A DNA stretch of 64,000 bases. Origin: Ulota crispa (taxonomy: Eukaryota > Streptophyta > Bryopsida > Orthotrichales > Orthotrichaceae). Of the stretch, positions 35,638-46,638 are shown piece by piece. Below the pieces are notes generated by a model that was not told the DNA's origin, did not search any database, and worked only from the letters and a program-made list of their open reading frames with translations. The stretch's first letter is position 1, and every line of letters starts with the position of its first letter. The DNA lies in assembly GCA_963920765.1 (NCBI GenBank), contig OY987244.1:3474501-3538500 (forward strand). The letters run 5' to 3'. The position numbers and the translations under genes are program-made.

Positions 35638-36633
35638 TTGTACAGTACCAGAAAGGAAGAGTACATAAGTCCCTCTTATGGGATCCAAAGAAGTTTGTGC
35701 AATGAATATTATAATGGGCGTTTTATTCATACAAGTTTGGTATGTGATCCTCATGCAATTCCGGTCAATTATATCAAATTTCAGTTACTAAAAATCAAAA
35801 TTCTAATTTTGGTAGATTATTTTGTGTCAAAATTATGGTTTTACAAGAAAGTTGATTAAAAAACATTGGTGATAAATTTTTGAGATTTGATTGCATGGGT
35901 ATGTAGGAGACATCCATATGCACATCTTTCCTTCAAACAAATATTTCCAAAAAGTTTTCAAAATTCCTTCTATATAGATTTTAGGGAAAATTACAAATAG
36001 GGGCACAAAAACGTAGAATATTACAAATAGGGGCACAATTTCAAAATAATTACAAATAGGGGCACAATTTCAGAAAAAATTGTAATTTTTTGTAATTTTT
36101 TTTGGTTTGGACATAGGTTGATTTAGACACATCACATTAAATGTTAGCCAACTTCAAAATAATTTAAAGTTTTCAAAAATTGTCATCCCCTATACTAAAA
36201 TTTCTTTATTTAGGCTTGATTTGGAGAGACTTTTAATTTTTTTGGAAATCATCTAACTTTTAATGTGATGTGTCTAAATCAATCAATGTCCAAACCGATA
36301 AAAATACAAAAAAATTACAATTTTTTTTGAAATTGTGCTCCCATTTGTAATTATTCTAAAACTGCGCCCCTATTTGTAATATTTTACGTTTTTGTGCCCC
36401 TATTTGTAATTTTCCCTAGATTTTAATGTTAGGGTGATCATGACCAAATTTAGTAAAATATATTTCTTTATAAAAATAAATTTTTGTTATTTGACTCATA
36501 CAATGTGATTAAGTTTGTACCTTTAAACATGATAATATGTTTATTTTGTCAAAAACTAATTTATTTTTAGTACAAACTTCTTTGAATCGAATCCCATAAG
36601 AGGGACTTATGTACTCTTTAGGGTACTATACAT
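35638..36633. mobile_element. Non-foldback MITE related to family A, ~1 kb
   Basis: The terminal inverted repeats include GAGTACATAAGTCCCTCTTA at the left (about 35,659) and its complement near 36,595-36,614, extending outward through TGTACAGTACC / GGTACTATACA. The left arm and centre are homologous to the foldback at 1-653. It is interrupted by a 435-bp element at 35,983-36,417. Non-coding. Confidence 0.8.
35983..36417. mobile_element. Nested MITE with 7-bp target duplication
   Basis: Ends AGGGAAAATTACAAATAGGG and its complement (CCCTATTTGTAATTTTCCCT); each arm holds repeated ATTACAAATAGGGGCAC units. It is flanked on both sides by AGATTTT (35,976-35,982 and 36,418-36,424), and the homologous empty site is present in the element at 1-653 (AGATTTTAGTATTAGG). 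Confidence 0.9.
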
Positions 36634-37538
36634 TGCACTGATTTCACAAATCTGTGCTCTCTTTCTTAACGGTGACTTCTTGAACATAAAGTTTGGTTTG
36701 CTTGAACTAAATGCTCAAAGGTTGTTGTCGAGAATTTAAAATTAATTTTCTTTGAATCCATTGTTAATCGCAAAGCCGTTTATTGTACGTGGGATTCAAT
36801 GGCAACAAGCATGAGACTGCAAAGTTTGCAAACCCACAGGCTCAAGCAAGCAATTAGAATAAAAATGAGGGCAATGAGATTGCCACTAGAGGGTCAGATT
36901 TGCTTACCAGTTTATTAGTCACTTGTTCCCTCCTTTAGAGCAGTTCCACTGCAGACGGAAAGTAACAAAAGGAAAAGAACACTAGACTAGAATTTTAGCA
37001 AGAAGACTTGCACTCTAGGCTCCACCGCATCACTATAATAGGACTCTGTACTTTGTGGAGAGACTCTAAAATGTTTTTGTTCACGTTATTGTGGAGGTCT
37101 TTTAAGATCATGATAGAATTCACAAATCAACTCAAATTCATCGTTCTTGTCACAAATGGGGTGAGAACAAGCTATGTGACTGTTGCCACAAATAGGGTGA
37201 GAGGGAGGTGTGATACAAATGTCCTGGTGTGAGGGAGGTGCAATGCAAGTTTCTTTGAAGGAGCACACTCAAACGCTATTCCAAGTTGCGCATGGCATGG
37301 CTCTTCAAAAAACATTTTCCGTTCTTTTTGAAATAAAATAGTGGGGTTGTTCTTACCCTTTCACTTGAGATTCTCAGCTTTGCTGAATTTACTCTATTCA
37401 AATTCTTTCACAAACTTGTGTTTACTGGGCGGAGGGAGTTCGGTTTTCACGTATGAAATTGGACAGAATTTTGCTTGCGAGCTTGTGACTAAATTGTGGC
37501 AGTACAAGAGAATGCTACCCTACATAACATGATCAATA
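36634..37538. other. Gene-free stretch
   Basis: No exon supported. The short frames around 37,000-37,270 contain a small direct repeat (variants of GGGTGAGA and GTGTGAGGGAGGTG) and show no domain. Confidence 0.5.
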
Positions 37539-38520
37539 TTAACCCCTAAAGGACCAAGGGAGATTTTTGAGAAAAAATCTTAGAAACTATCAACTTTTAG
37601 TGCACTTTTAGTGCATTGCCCAAAATTGAAATTAAAAACCTTTTTTCTCAATTTAAGTAGTACAAATGTGTGCAAAACAAATAAAGTAATATGTGCAAAA
37701 AAATCAGCCCATTTGACCTTGTGGATTGTAAGATTATAATGTTTGAAATGAGTTTTTTGATTTTTAATTTTTAATTTTTTAATATTCCTACAGAACAAGG
37801 TCAGCAAACTTTGACTCTTCCTAGAGTAAATTTTTTGCTCTACACAAATTTGAGCTTTTTGACCATTCACAAGTATATGATTTTTGGTTCACTCATGAAA
37901 AATTTGAGATGCAAAAATACAATCTAGCTTGTTCAAAATCATCCTCCAATGCAAAAAGGTTAAGGGAATTGGCAATACATTAGTCATTCTTTCATGATTT
38001 CTTGTGCAATGTGGAAGTCTTTTATTTGAAATTTGAATGGTGAAAAATTAGAGACAAACATTTGAAACATACGAAAAAAAGTTTCAAGAGCTTTGGATTT
38101 ATAAATTGAAAGATAATAGGGCTTGAAGTTAGAGGAATGTTCTTTCTTCTTGAAACTGCTCGAACATAGATAACAAAGTTTGACTCCCTTTAGAATAAGA
38201 TATGAGACCTCATTTTAGTAATTTATTTGGCAATCGTACACCATTTTTTTAGTAACATACTTGCCAAATTTCAAAAGTTGATGAGAGTTTTAGCATAAGA
38301 TTCGCCAAAGATGCCCAAACTGACTAAGGTGCCCAATTTCTTTTGGGCAACTTAACTTTTGAAGTGGGCATCTGACTTGGAAATTACATTTCCACTTAAA
38401 GAATACATATTTGTACCTTGTGTAACCATTTTGAGAAAATCAAATAAAAATTAACACCATATGACCCTACTTGAGTTCTCAAGTGGCTGTCAAACAACCA
38501 CTTGGTCCTTTGGGGGTTAA
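37539..38520. mobile_element. TTAA-flanked element, 982 bp
   Basis: Left TTAA-CCCCTAAAGGACCAAG, right CTTGGTCCTTTGGGGG-TTAA: inverted ends match at 15 of 16 bases and are flanked by TTAA on both sides. This is the clearest single copy for defining the terminus. The interior is AT-rich with no recognised gene. Confidence 0.85.
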
Positions 38521-38904
38521 AAAGGTTAGTGTATATTTTGGCAATTTTGAACTATTTAATTATATTGAACACGATAATTCAACTTGGTTTCTTGGATTTA
38601 ATGAATCGATTGTGTGGATCATAAACAATAGCCTTTGTACAGAAAACCTGAACCTAAGAATGCATTATGCAGCTTTAAAATCTAAGTTGAACAAATTGTC
38701 CTATTCAACAAATATTTCAAATGCAGGGTATTTAGGTGTAACAATTCATGTTGCAGCCTATATTCTCTCTATGGTGCATGACATTTATAACCAACAACCC
38801 TCAAATTTGAGCTGCCAGTCTATTATTTGGTCAAAAAAAAGTATGGAAATTTTGAGATCAACAAGATGAACCCTAGGTTTTGTTCTTCTAACTTAATGAC
38901 ATAT

Positions 38905-39031
38905 CACTAGGAGAAAATTTGTCCTAATCAACATGAACATGTCCTAATCAACACTACTATGTTCAAAATGTCCTAATCAAGAGGTCCAAATCAACATAAT
39001 ATTGTTGATTAGGTCCTATTTTCTTGTAGTG
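38905..39031. mobile_element. CACTA-like mini-element, 127 bp
   Basis: Left CACTAGGAGAAAATTTGTCC; the reverse complement of the right end is CACTACAAGAAAATAGGACC. The CACTACAAGAAAA form is the well-known terminus of plant CACTA (En/Spm) transposons. The interior repeats GTCCTAATCAACA three times. A 3-bp target duplication is not clear. Confidence 0.65.
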
Positions 39032-39459
39032 TGAGTTGCTACTAAGCTAATGGGTATATTGTATGTGTCGTGCTTTAGTATTTCTTGTTGCAACGGTTTA
39101 GTTGGTTATAAGTGTCATGCACTATACAATTGCTAATACAATCCCTTGCTTTCAGTTTCAAAGAAATATTGTAAGAACCAAGATGAGTTGCATGTTTGTA
39201 AAATTGTGAAAACTTGAATTTCTCTACATGTTAACTTCTTTCATTTTTTGTGTACAATGCCCTCCAACAAGTTCTTGAGTTCTTTGAAACATAGCTAGAC
39301 AACAACCATTGGTGAAGAAAAGTAATGGAACACTTCAAAATCAAAAAAATCTCATGAGGTTGTATGCTAGTAATCTCAAGCCACATATTTATAAATCATG
39401 TTTATGGAAAGATACAAGTGGGGCTATGACTTGCAATTGATTAACAAAATAGAAAAAAA

Positions 39460-39606
39460 CAAGTTATTCATTAAATTGAGAAAAGGGGCATTTTAAGACT
39501 TTTGGATCTTATGTTTTTTAAAGAATATTCAATGAATACTCTTTAAAGAACATATGATCCAAAAGTCTCAAAATATCACTTTTTCCCAATTTAATGAATA
39601 ACACGT
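39460..39606. repeat. Inverted repeat (hairpin), about 145 bp
   Basis: The arms run from about GTTATTCATTAAATTGAG and TTTTGGATCTTATGTT into their complement around a short AATATTCAATGAATA centre. Probably a small MITE; no terminal motif was recognised. Confidence 0.65.
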
Positions 39607-39699
39607 TAAAAATGGCTAGCTAACAATAATGTACAACACTTTGAAACAATGTATACCAACACGCCAAGGCATAACTTACATTTTTGAGTTTTCAGATAA

Positions 39700-40113
39700 G
39701 GGGATTGATAAGTCTACCACACCCTTTTCAGCTACTCTACTTCCCCTCCTGGGTAAATTTTAGATTTCTACCATTAAAAAGCTGAATTTGAGAATTTGGA
39801 ATTCAGATTTGGACTTAGAGACTGTGACTTAATCTAGAATCATAAAAATGGTCTCATTGAACAACACCCAATGAAAAATTTTATCTTTTTTTATAAACAA
39901 AAGTAAAAGTAATACTTTTACCCCAATCTAAACTTTTTCATTGAGTGTTGTTCAATTACAATATTTTTTGTATGATTTTAGACAAAATCAAGGTATCTTA
40001 GTCCAAATCTAAATTCCAAATTCTCAAATTCAGCTTTTTAATGGTAGAAATCTAAAATTTACCCTGGGTGTGGTAGAATAGCTAAAAGGGTGTGGTAGAC
40101 ATATCAATCACCT
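39700..40113. mobile_element. Hairpin MITE, second GGGATTGAT copy
   Basis: It shares the terminal GGGGATTGAT and internal TAGATTTCTACCATTAAAAA, GATTTGGACTTAGAGA and a CATTGAGTGTTGTTCAAT-like stretch with 22,984-23,394, in the same layout. Confidence 0.75.
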
Positions 40114-40488
40114 TGAGATAAATCAACAAAATATGTAGTAATTCCCAATGATGGCACACAAAACCAAGCTTTAGACATGGCCTATTTTGATATTAAGTTT
40201 TTTTCAAAGTCGCAACTAATGTTTCTTTAAAATTTTATGGTCATGCGAAGTATGTTACACACTACAACTTTCATATGTCTACTTTTTAACCTTCTCTATT
40301 GATGCTTATGGTATAATTGTTTGAATGAAAATGTTTCAAACTTATACTCATTTTTATTTGAAGTCGTAATATCTCAGGTTCTTTTGGGATGCAGTTTTTG
40401 GACTACAGATATGCATTTTCAAAGTATAAAGGAATCCAAATCCACAAAGCGAATAAATATAAAAATCAGCTCAACAGTACGTACTTTG

Positions 40489-40612
40489 GGAAACCATAGT
40501 CGAATTTATAGAAAAGTTGACAAAGATTGTGACCTAATCTACAATATATTGTAGATTAGATCACAATCTTTGTCAACTTTTTTGTAAATTTGACCATGGT
40601 TTCCTTGTAGTG
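40489..40612. mobile_element. CACTA-like hairpin mini-element
   Basis: The right end reads CCTTGTAGTG, i.e. CACTACAAGGAAACCATGG in reverse complement. The left arm (GGGAAACCATAGTCGAATTT) matches inward of this, but its CACTA tip is eroded. The arms form an almost continuous hairpin with CTACAATATATTGTAG at the centre. Confidence 0.6.
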
Positions 40613-41530
40613 ATATACAGTTTCCATATCAAATTTTCAATGTGGTCCAACTTTGTTTTGAGCTCCATTTTGATTCTCTAATCATATTTGACTTCCATTG
40701 ATATGTTATTGCTATCCTACTACTTAGTACTACTGTTAGTGTCAAATTTCTATTAGTTTCAACGTAAATCATAAGTGCTAATAAAATTTAACCAACGAGC
40801 AAAAACAACAAAAATACCTTACCTGATTTGAAAGTTTCCAAGATAGAAAAGTATACACAAGTAATATTGTAAAAATTCTTTAAGCAATTGTTTTCTTTCT
40901 TACACTCAAAAATTCCTTGTCAAAGACCTTCATTCAAATTATCACTACTAACTACTAAGCTATGTTTAGCCTTTTATTTATTATTATTGTTTTAGTTTTT
41001 TGATAAATTTCATCTGTAAGTGTAGTATGCACTTTTCTATAGATGTTGATTTTTTGAAAACTTTTGGTGAAAAACTGAAGTTGTTATGATTATTTAAAGT
41101 ATATACAAACATAAATTTATACCAACTGAAACACGTAACGATGTGGAACAATGTACGGGGTACAGGCATTTAGTTACGAGCTAGTCAATTGATTTTGAGA
41201 ATTGTCGCATTGAATCCAAAAAGTTTAAGAAAAAAATTGACCATTCAAGAGGAGAAGAAGAGAATATTCTTTATTTCTATAGGTTTAGTCAAGAGTATAC
41301 TCTTAACAATCAGTTGGCCCAAGAGAATGTAGGATATTGGTCGGTTAAATTAAAAAAAACTCCACGGATTGTGATGTGGAACAATTTGGGATTCTGACCA
41401 AAAGTGACAATTAGAATAAGAAATTATAAATCCTAATATAAAATTTAAAAAAAAATCATAATAGAAGACGCAAATAAAAAGCATAGAATATTCTTTTATT
41501 TAGAATTTAACATGCAACTTCCAATTGCAA

Positions 41531-42232
41531 TAAGGTAGGAGGCTTGTGAATGGACCATCTAAGCAAAAGTGCGCTTTTGGGGACAAGTCAGGACATCTTG
41601 GTAAAATGGAAATATTTTTGGTGGAAAGCCAAAGAAGAAAGTTCCCTGGCCAATAAATTTGAAATTTTTTGAGTTAGTATGAATTGACCACAATTTATCA
41701 AAGCAAAAGGTGCATAGGTAGCTATTTTTGATCATAGGTGGTAGCATTCATGATGCAAAGGCGGCTTGTAAATGGAGCACATGAGTCCTAAAACCAACCA
41801 CTACAAAGCCAAGAATGCTCCAATAAGGCTATTAAAGTGTGCAAGCACCCATTCCATATTGTAATACTCAAATCATGATTGAGAACAAGTTTTTGCTTAT
41901 TTTAGTATGACATAGTATCTACATTTTATTAAAAGACAAATCTAAACACAATTATGACCAATAAGCACACACAAGAGTGGCTCATGTCACTCTCTTAACC
42001 CCTAAAGGACCATGGGGACAAAAATTGTCCCCGCTCATACACGGGGGGCTGTGGGGCCGTGTATTCACGGTGACCCCCCAGCGCTTAAGGGTTAAGTTCC
42101 TATAAGGGTGCATACACAAGTACAATTTTTGAACATAAGAAAATGTGACCCATTTTAGAACCTCTATGCACTGTTTTTGTGACCCTACATGGTCGGTTCA
42201 AAAGGCCTGGTCCAAATTAGGGCCTCCTACCA
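41531..42232. mobile_element. Diverged TAAGGTAG MITE with nested mini-element
   Basis: Left TAAGGTAGGAGGCTTGTGAA and ACCATCTAAG, right GGTCGGTTCAAAAGG then GGGCCTCCTACC. It is more diverged than other copies and contains the 101-bp TTAA element at 41,995-42,095. Confidence 0.5.
41995..42095. mobile_element. 101-bp TTAA-flanked mini-element, GC-rich
   Basis: Left TTAA-CCCCTAAAGGACC, right GCGCTTAAGGG-TTAA. The 93-bp interior is strikingly GC-rich for this window and strongly self-complementary (GGGGACAAAAATTGTCCCC, and ACACGGG...CCGTGT). It shows how little internal sequence the family may need to be mobilised. Confidence 0.8.
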
Positions 42233-42955
42233 GCGGTAATAATTTTGGCTAAATTTAGCAAAATTTCTATCTCAAAATTGGTTTCCCTAAAATTGTATTG
42301 TAAAAACAAAGAGGAAAATTTAAAAAGTAGCCAAAGTTTCAAGATGCAAAATTGCCTTTGAGGTGAGGTGCAATTTAACGTGCTCCCTTGTTGCTGATGG
42401 GACCTCAAATGAAGACAACTTGAGTAGCCATTAATCATTTTTTATTCCCCCCCCCACCTAGCTATAATGCTAAGTGTAAATGTGCAATTTATTCACTTGA
42501 ACTCCCTCAAACGACTACTTGTAGTTATTGGGTCATGGTAGGGTTTGGTGCTTATACAAATGTACTAAATAGTCTTTTAGTGGCTTCTTAACAAAATTGT
42601 TAGTGTACACTTTGCAAATGTCCAAATTTAGCATTATCCCTAAACCCTAAAACAATTAAGAAAGATTGATGTTAGACATCACCAATTCACATAGCTGAAG
42701 AATATATGAATTAAACTTAAAAGTTGCCATTTATAACCTAATAAGCTTCCATGCATGTAGATAAAAACTCCTAGGCAAGAAAAAACCTGTTGACCAAATA
42801 CTAAACTAAACAAGAAAGTATTGCAACTTGCCCACTACTAAAACTTGAGATAGGTTGCAAAATATCCAACCTACAACCCACGTCTTTGGCAAGTAAAGCT
42901 AAAAACAAGAAATGAAAATAATAGCTCTGCCTCCTACCTTACCCCATTTAATTTT
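42233..42955. other. Gene-free stretch
   Basis: No exon supported. A GCCTCCTACCTTA MITE end lies near 42,932. Not otherwise assignable. Confidence 0.45.
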
Positions 42956-42957
42956 TG

Positions 42958-43110
42958 AGTTTCATCGGATCTTCATTGGTAGGAGTTGCTTCAATGAATG
43001 AAATGGATCAGAGCTCCATCGATGAGCTTCGTTGGAGCTTCATCGCTAGAAGTTGCTTCAATGAATGAAATTGATTGGAGCTTCATCGATGAACTTCGTC
43101 GACGGAGCTT
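42958..43110 (+). repeat. Tandem repeat, about 70-bp unit
   Basis: Two units share AGTTGCTTCAATGAATGAAA and the following GGAGCTTCATCG / GAGCTCCATCG. GAGCTTCATCG-like phrases continue to about 43,110. Not clearly coding. Confidence 0.6.
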
Positions 43111-43297
43111 CATCCATAAGCTTCTTCGGCGCTTCCTTAGTGAGTGTCGTTGTCGGTAGAACCTAACTCGCGCGGCTCCAACGTGTCGTGTGCTTCGAAC
43201 AGCTTACACTTTTCCAATTGATTCGGTGATGGTGAGGGCCTTCAATCGTCAAGAGATTTTCGGAGGATGAGCTCGCCATTCGAGCTTAGGGCTCTCT

Positions 43298-43418
43298 TTA
43301 CACCAGAGGTGAGAAGAGCAAAATTTCAGCCAACGAAAACTACAGAAATTAAGCACTGTAGTTTACACTAGCTGAAATTGTGCTCTCCACTCCATGGCTT
43401 CTCACCTCTAGTGTAAGG
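43298..43418. repeat. Inverted repeat, possible small MITE
   Basis: The left arm TTTACACCAGAGGTGAGAAG and AATTTCAGC pairs with the right arm GCTGAAATT and CTTCTCACCTCTAGTGTAAG. A 13-base indel separates the arm segments. Confidence 0.65.
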
Positions 43419-43645
43419 GCCAGTTTCCATGTGGGACTGGAACTGGAGGGGGCCTATAGGCTGACCTTGGCAGAAAGAAGAAGAAATTTTGAAATGTTCA
43501 GAATGAGGAGAGTTTGAAAAGCAACTTGCGATTTTTGGGTCCAAGCCCTCCAATCATGTAGTTTGACTTCTACAGAATTGAAGGCTGGACGTACAGGCCT
43601 GGACTCCTCCAGCCCCCATGGAAACTGGCTAAGGAGGGCCTTAGG
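43416..43645. mobile_element. MITE with GGCCAGTTTCCATG ends, ~230 bp
   Basis: Left AGGGCCAGTTTCCATG, right CATGGAAACTGGCTAAGGAGG. It adjoins the previous inverted repeat and ends just upstream of the kinase gene leader, so it may contribute promoter sequence. Confidence 0.6.
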
Positions 43646-43649
43646 ATGT

Positions 43650-44388
43650 GGAACTCTGCAATTCTGCATCCAGGTGAGTACACGGTTTTATCGATTTTTG
43701 AGTTTGTCAGTAGACGTGTCTTGCGGGTTAGAATAGCTGTACGGATCTTTACAGAGCTGCAGTAGTTTCATAGTTCCTGTTCGTCTCTCTCCTCGTAGTC
43801 TTCCGCTCTCCTCGGATCTGGCCCTGTGCTCGTACAAAGCCTCCCACAGGCCCTTTCGCTATTTCTCTTCTTGATGAATACAGATTCATTTCGTCTTTGT
43901 TTGATCATCAAAGGTACGATTTCTAAGCACTTGAGTTTAGAATGCCCTATTGCGGATAAAAGTAGTCCAGCAGCCATAAATCTGTCTTGTAATCAACTGA
44001 CTTGGCATTAGAATTTCAGTGGGAAGTAGAATAAGGATAGATTTTCACGTGAGTATGGTTTGCACTTTTTGTTTGATGAGCTGCTGTCGTGGTGTTTGTC
44101 TTTTGAGTCTGACTGTGAGTGCTGTGTGCGCGTGTGCTGACCAATCGAGGACCACACAGAAGGGGAGGGCGAAATTTAGAAAGAACTTCTTTTCGCCACT
44201 CGAATTCAAACTCATCCTCTTTGGGACAGTTTTGCGAGGATTTTTCAAGGTTTTTTCTCGTTGAAGCCTTTGGTGAGGTGATGTTGATTATTGATATGCA
44301 CAATCGGTTGTGGTTGCAAGTAGGGCCGTGCTGTGGAATTTTCCTTTTCCCTGTTTCATTGAAGCATCTCCTTTGAATTATATTTGTT
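43650..44388 (+). promoter_or_regulatory. Probable promoter and 5' leader of kinase gene
   Basis: GC rises after the MITE. A pyrimidine-rich tract (GTCTCTCTCCTCGTAG, 43,780-43,800) looks like transcribed leader. Open frames on the minus strand here are overlapping shadows with no domain. A leader intron is possible but was not resolved. Confidence 0.4.
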
Positions 44389-46638
44389 GTGCTGGGGTTA
44401 AACTGTTTGGGCATACATGTGCAAATTACTGAGCGCAAAGCTGAAGAATTCTGTGGGTCCGTGGCGCAGTCAAGTAAGGCACAAATGGCGATGACCACGA
44501 TCTTCAATGACACTAAGTATGTCTTGAAAATCCAGGAGGGAAATTATGTCTACCGTCATCTTGCTGATGTACCGTCACATCAGACATTTATCATGAATTT
44601 AGATTATCACGCAAGCTACAGAGAGTATGCACTGATGGCGGTGGGCAACCGATGTATCAATATCAGCAGTGATGATCTGCTCGACGCTGAAGAGATCACA
44701 GTGTTGGAAACGTCCTCCCAGAAATTAGAATACCGTGTCTCCAAAAGACGTGGGTCAACATATGAGGAAGTGAAAGGCAACATCAGGGTAATTTTTAAAC
44801 CCTGAACTTTACCTTTGAGGATAGCATTGGTCTTTGAAGATAGCTTTTGAAGCAAAGTTTGTGTACATATGGTTGCCAAATGTTTAGGACAGGCTGTTTA
44901 GATTCTGTTTCAGGTTTATTCATGGTGTATGGTTGTTGATGTACGCTAGGACTCGACTGCTTTTGATGCCGTGACAAAAGATGCTTCCTCAAGGATGGAA
45001 ATTATTGATAAATCTCAGGCAAGTTTGGTGATGCTGTCCAATAAAGTGAAGGTATGCCCTGCTCAATGCCAAAACCTCGTCCAAACTTGCCTCGAGGGCG
45101 TAAGGGTGATGAAAAAGGCCTATAATGAAACGTCTGAAGAAGATATATTGCAACTGTACAGTTCTAAGAAGCTAGGGCAACTTATCAGCTCTTTGGACAA
45201 ACTCTTGTCTACCCTTGGGTCCATTCAAGACCTACTGCAAGCTTGTGGGAGCAACTGGGGCAGTATGGCGCTTGTTGTGTCTTTGCCGATGCCACCCCCT
45301 GAGAGGGTGTACTCCAAGTTCGATATCCTCATCAAAGAGCTCCACTGGAATCTTGAGACGATCCATTATGCATTGGATTTGAACAAAGGCATGGAATTTA
45401 AGTGGAATGAAAGGAAGTTCAGATATGTACTAGAAACGACCATCGGGGCCAAAGTGATGGTTGCAAACGACATGGAACCTGAGCAATCTAGAGGATTTGC
45501 CTCTGAAGATCGTGAGCATCTTCTATCTGAGCTTGAGAATGGATCTATCTTGGTTCCAGGGAACCCTTTGCTTTACTACTTGTGGTGGCATTTGGGATTC
45601 AAATTTGCAGCTAATCACTGGAGAGACAAACTTGTGGCAGAACTGCAAAAGAGGCTGAAAGAGCCTGCTGGTTCATCCAATGACTCAAGCTCGGTTCCGG
45701 ATTGTTTTTGGATCAATAGTGTGGATCTGAAACTTGATCGCAAAATCTCTGGGAATTCTGGTTCCAAGTCGGTTTGGAAGGGCGAGTGGTGTGGACAGGC
45801 CGTGGCTATCGGCATAACAAAATATACCACCAAAGCAGCTGTTCAGAAAGAAGCAGGATTAATGTTGAAGGCGCAGCATCCAAATATTGTGGGTTTCCTT
45901 GGTTGTGCTTTCATTGATGATGCCCCTCCACCGGTGTGCAGTGGGAAGGATGACAACTGCTCGGCAGGTTATCTTGTGATGGAGCTCATGCATGAGGACC
46001 TTTGGCATGTACTTGACCGCCGTGCTAAGAGCCATTTTGGGAGCCCTTTCATTTTGGCAGTTACTGTTGATATCTTGTTGCAAATTGCTGGAGCCATGGT
46101 ACATATGCACAATCTTGACATTATGCATCGTGACCTGAAAGCCGCAAATTGTCTGGCCAACCCGAGGTCTTCCTCAAATTCCAGCTCACAAGTGTTGAAT
46201 TTTCACGCACTGAAGTTGATTGACTTTGAGTTGTCCAAAGAGTTGAATCCAAACGCTGCTATATGTAACCACACTGCTAATGCTGGGACGCGCCGCTGGA
46301 TGGCCCCTGAAGTTATGGGCGTACATATTTCACACGCCAACAACTCGGAAAGGCCATTGGTTTCGTATACAAGGTCTGCGGATGTTTGGAGCTTTGGAAT
46401 GACTTGCTATGAGGTCATCACTGGCTTGCTTCCCTTTCATGAATGTACATCAAACAGTGATTTGTTCATGGCGTTACGAGATGGTAAACGACCTTTGATT
46501 CCAGGTTCTATAAGTTGCCCCGAGGGTTTGAAGGCGTTGATGTCGAGGTGTTGGGCACAGGAGCCCTCTGACAGACCAGATTTCAAAGAGATTGTGAAAG
46601 ATTTGTGGACCATCAAGTATCAGTTAGAAATACAGTAA
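44389..46638 (+). CDS. TKL-type kinase-like protein, two exons
   Basis: Exon 1 44,389-44,787 and exon 2 44,950-46,638 (to the TAA stop at 46,636) join in phase 0 across a GTAATT...GCTAG intron, giving at most 695 residues. ATGs at 44,485 or 44,491 (MAMTTIFND) may be the true start. Residues about 35-130 form a compact beta-rich N-terminal domain resembling the plant DUF7748 type (low confidence). Residues about 140-385 are helical, like the helical bundle before plant MLKL-type kinase domains (inference). Residues about 390-690 are the kinase domain: catalytic HRDLKAAN at 526, WMAPE at 583, VWSFGM and a C-terminal Arg (SDRPDF). Odd points: the beta-3 strand reads VAIG (421) where Lys is expected, the DFG motif is DFE (558-560), and the glycine loop is weak. 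It may therefore be a pseudokinase or weak kinase acting by scaffolding or ATP-independent signalling. It is the only uninterrupted gene in the window. Confidence 0.85.
44788..44949 (+). other. Intron of kinase-like gene
   Basis: 162-bp intron with GTAATTTTTA donor and GTACGCTAG acceptor. The frame is kept (..GNIR / DSTAFD..). Read-through without splicing would end after five codons, so splicing is needed for the kinase part. Confidence 0.8.

Noticed and set aside
38471-38869. A 132-codon + strand open frame
   Set aside because: It begins inside the right terminus of a TTAA element and continues into AT-rich flank. There is no domain or splice context, so it is likely chance.
3017-43000. 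LTR retroelement or other virus-derived copy
   Set aside because: No long direct repeats, primer-binding site, reverse transcriptase, integrase or capsid motif was recognised in either strand. The repeats seen are short inverted-repeat DNA elements.
44016-44513. A 165-codon minus-strand open frame over the kinase leader
   Set aside because: It overlaps leader and exon 1 of the kinase gene, has a low-complexity Thr/Ser/His-rich composition and no domain.
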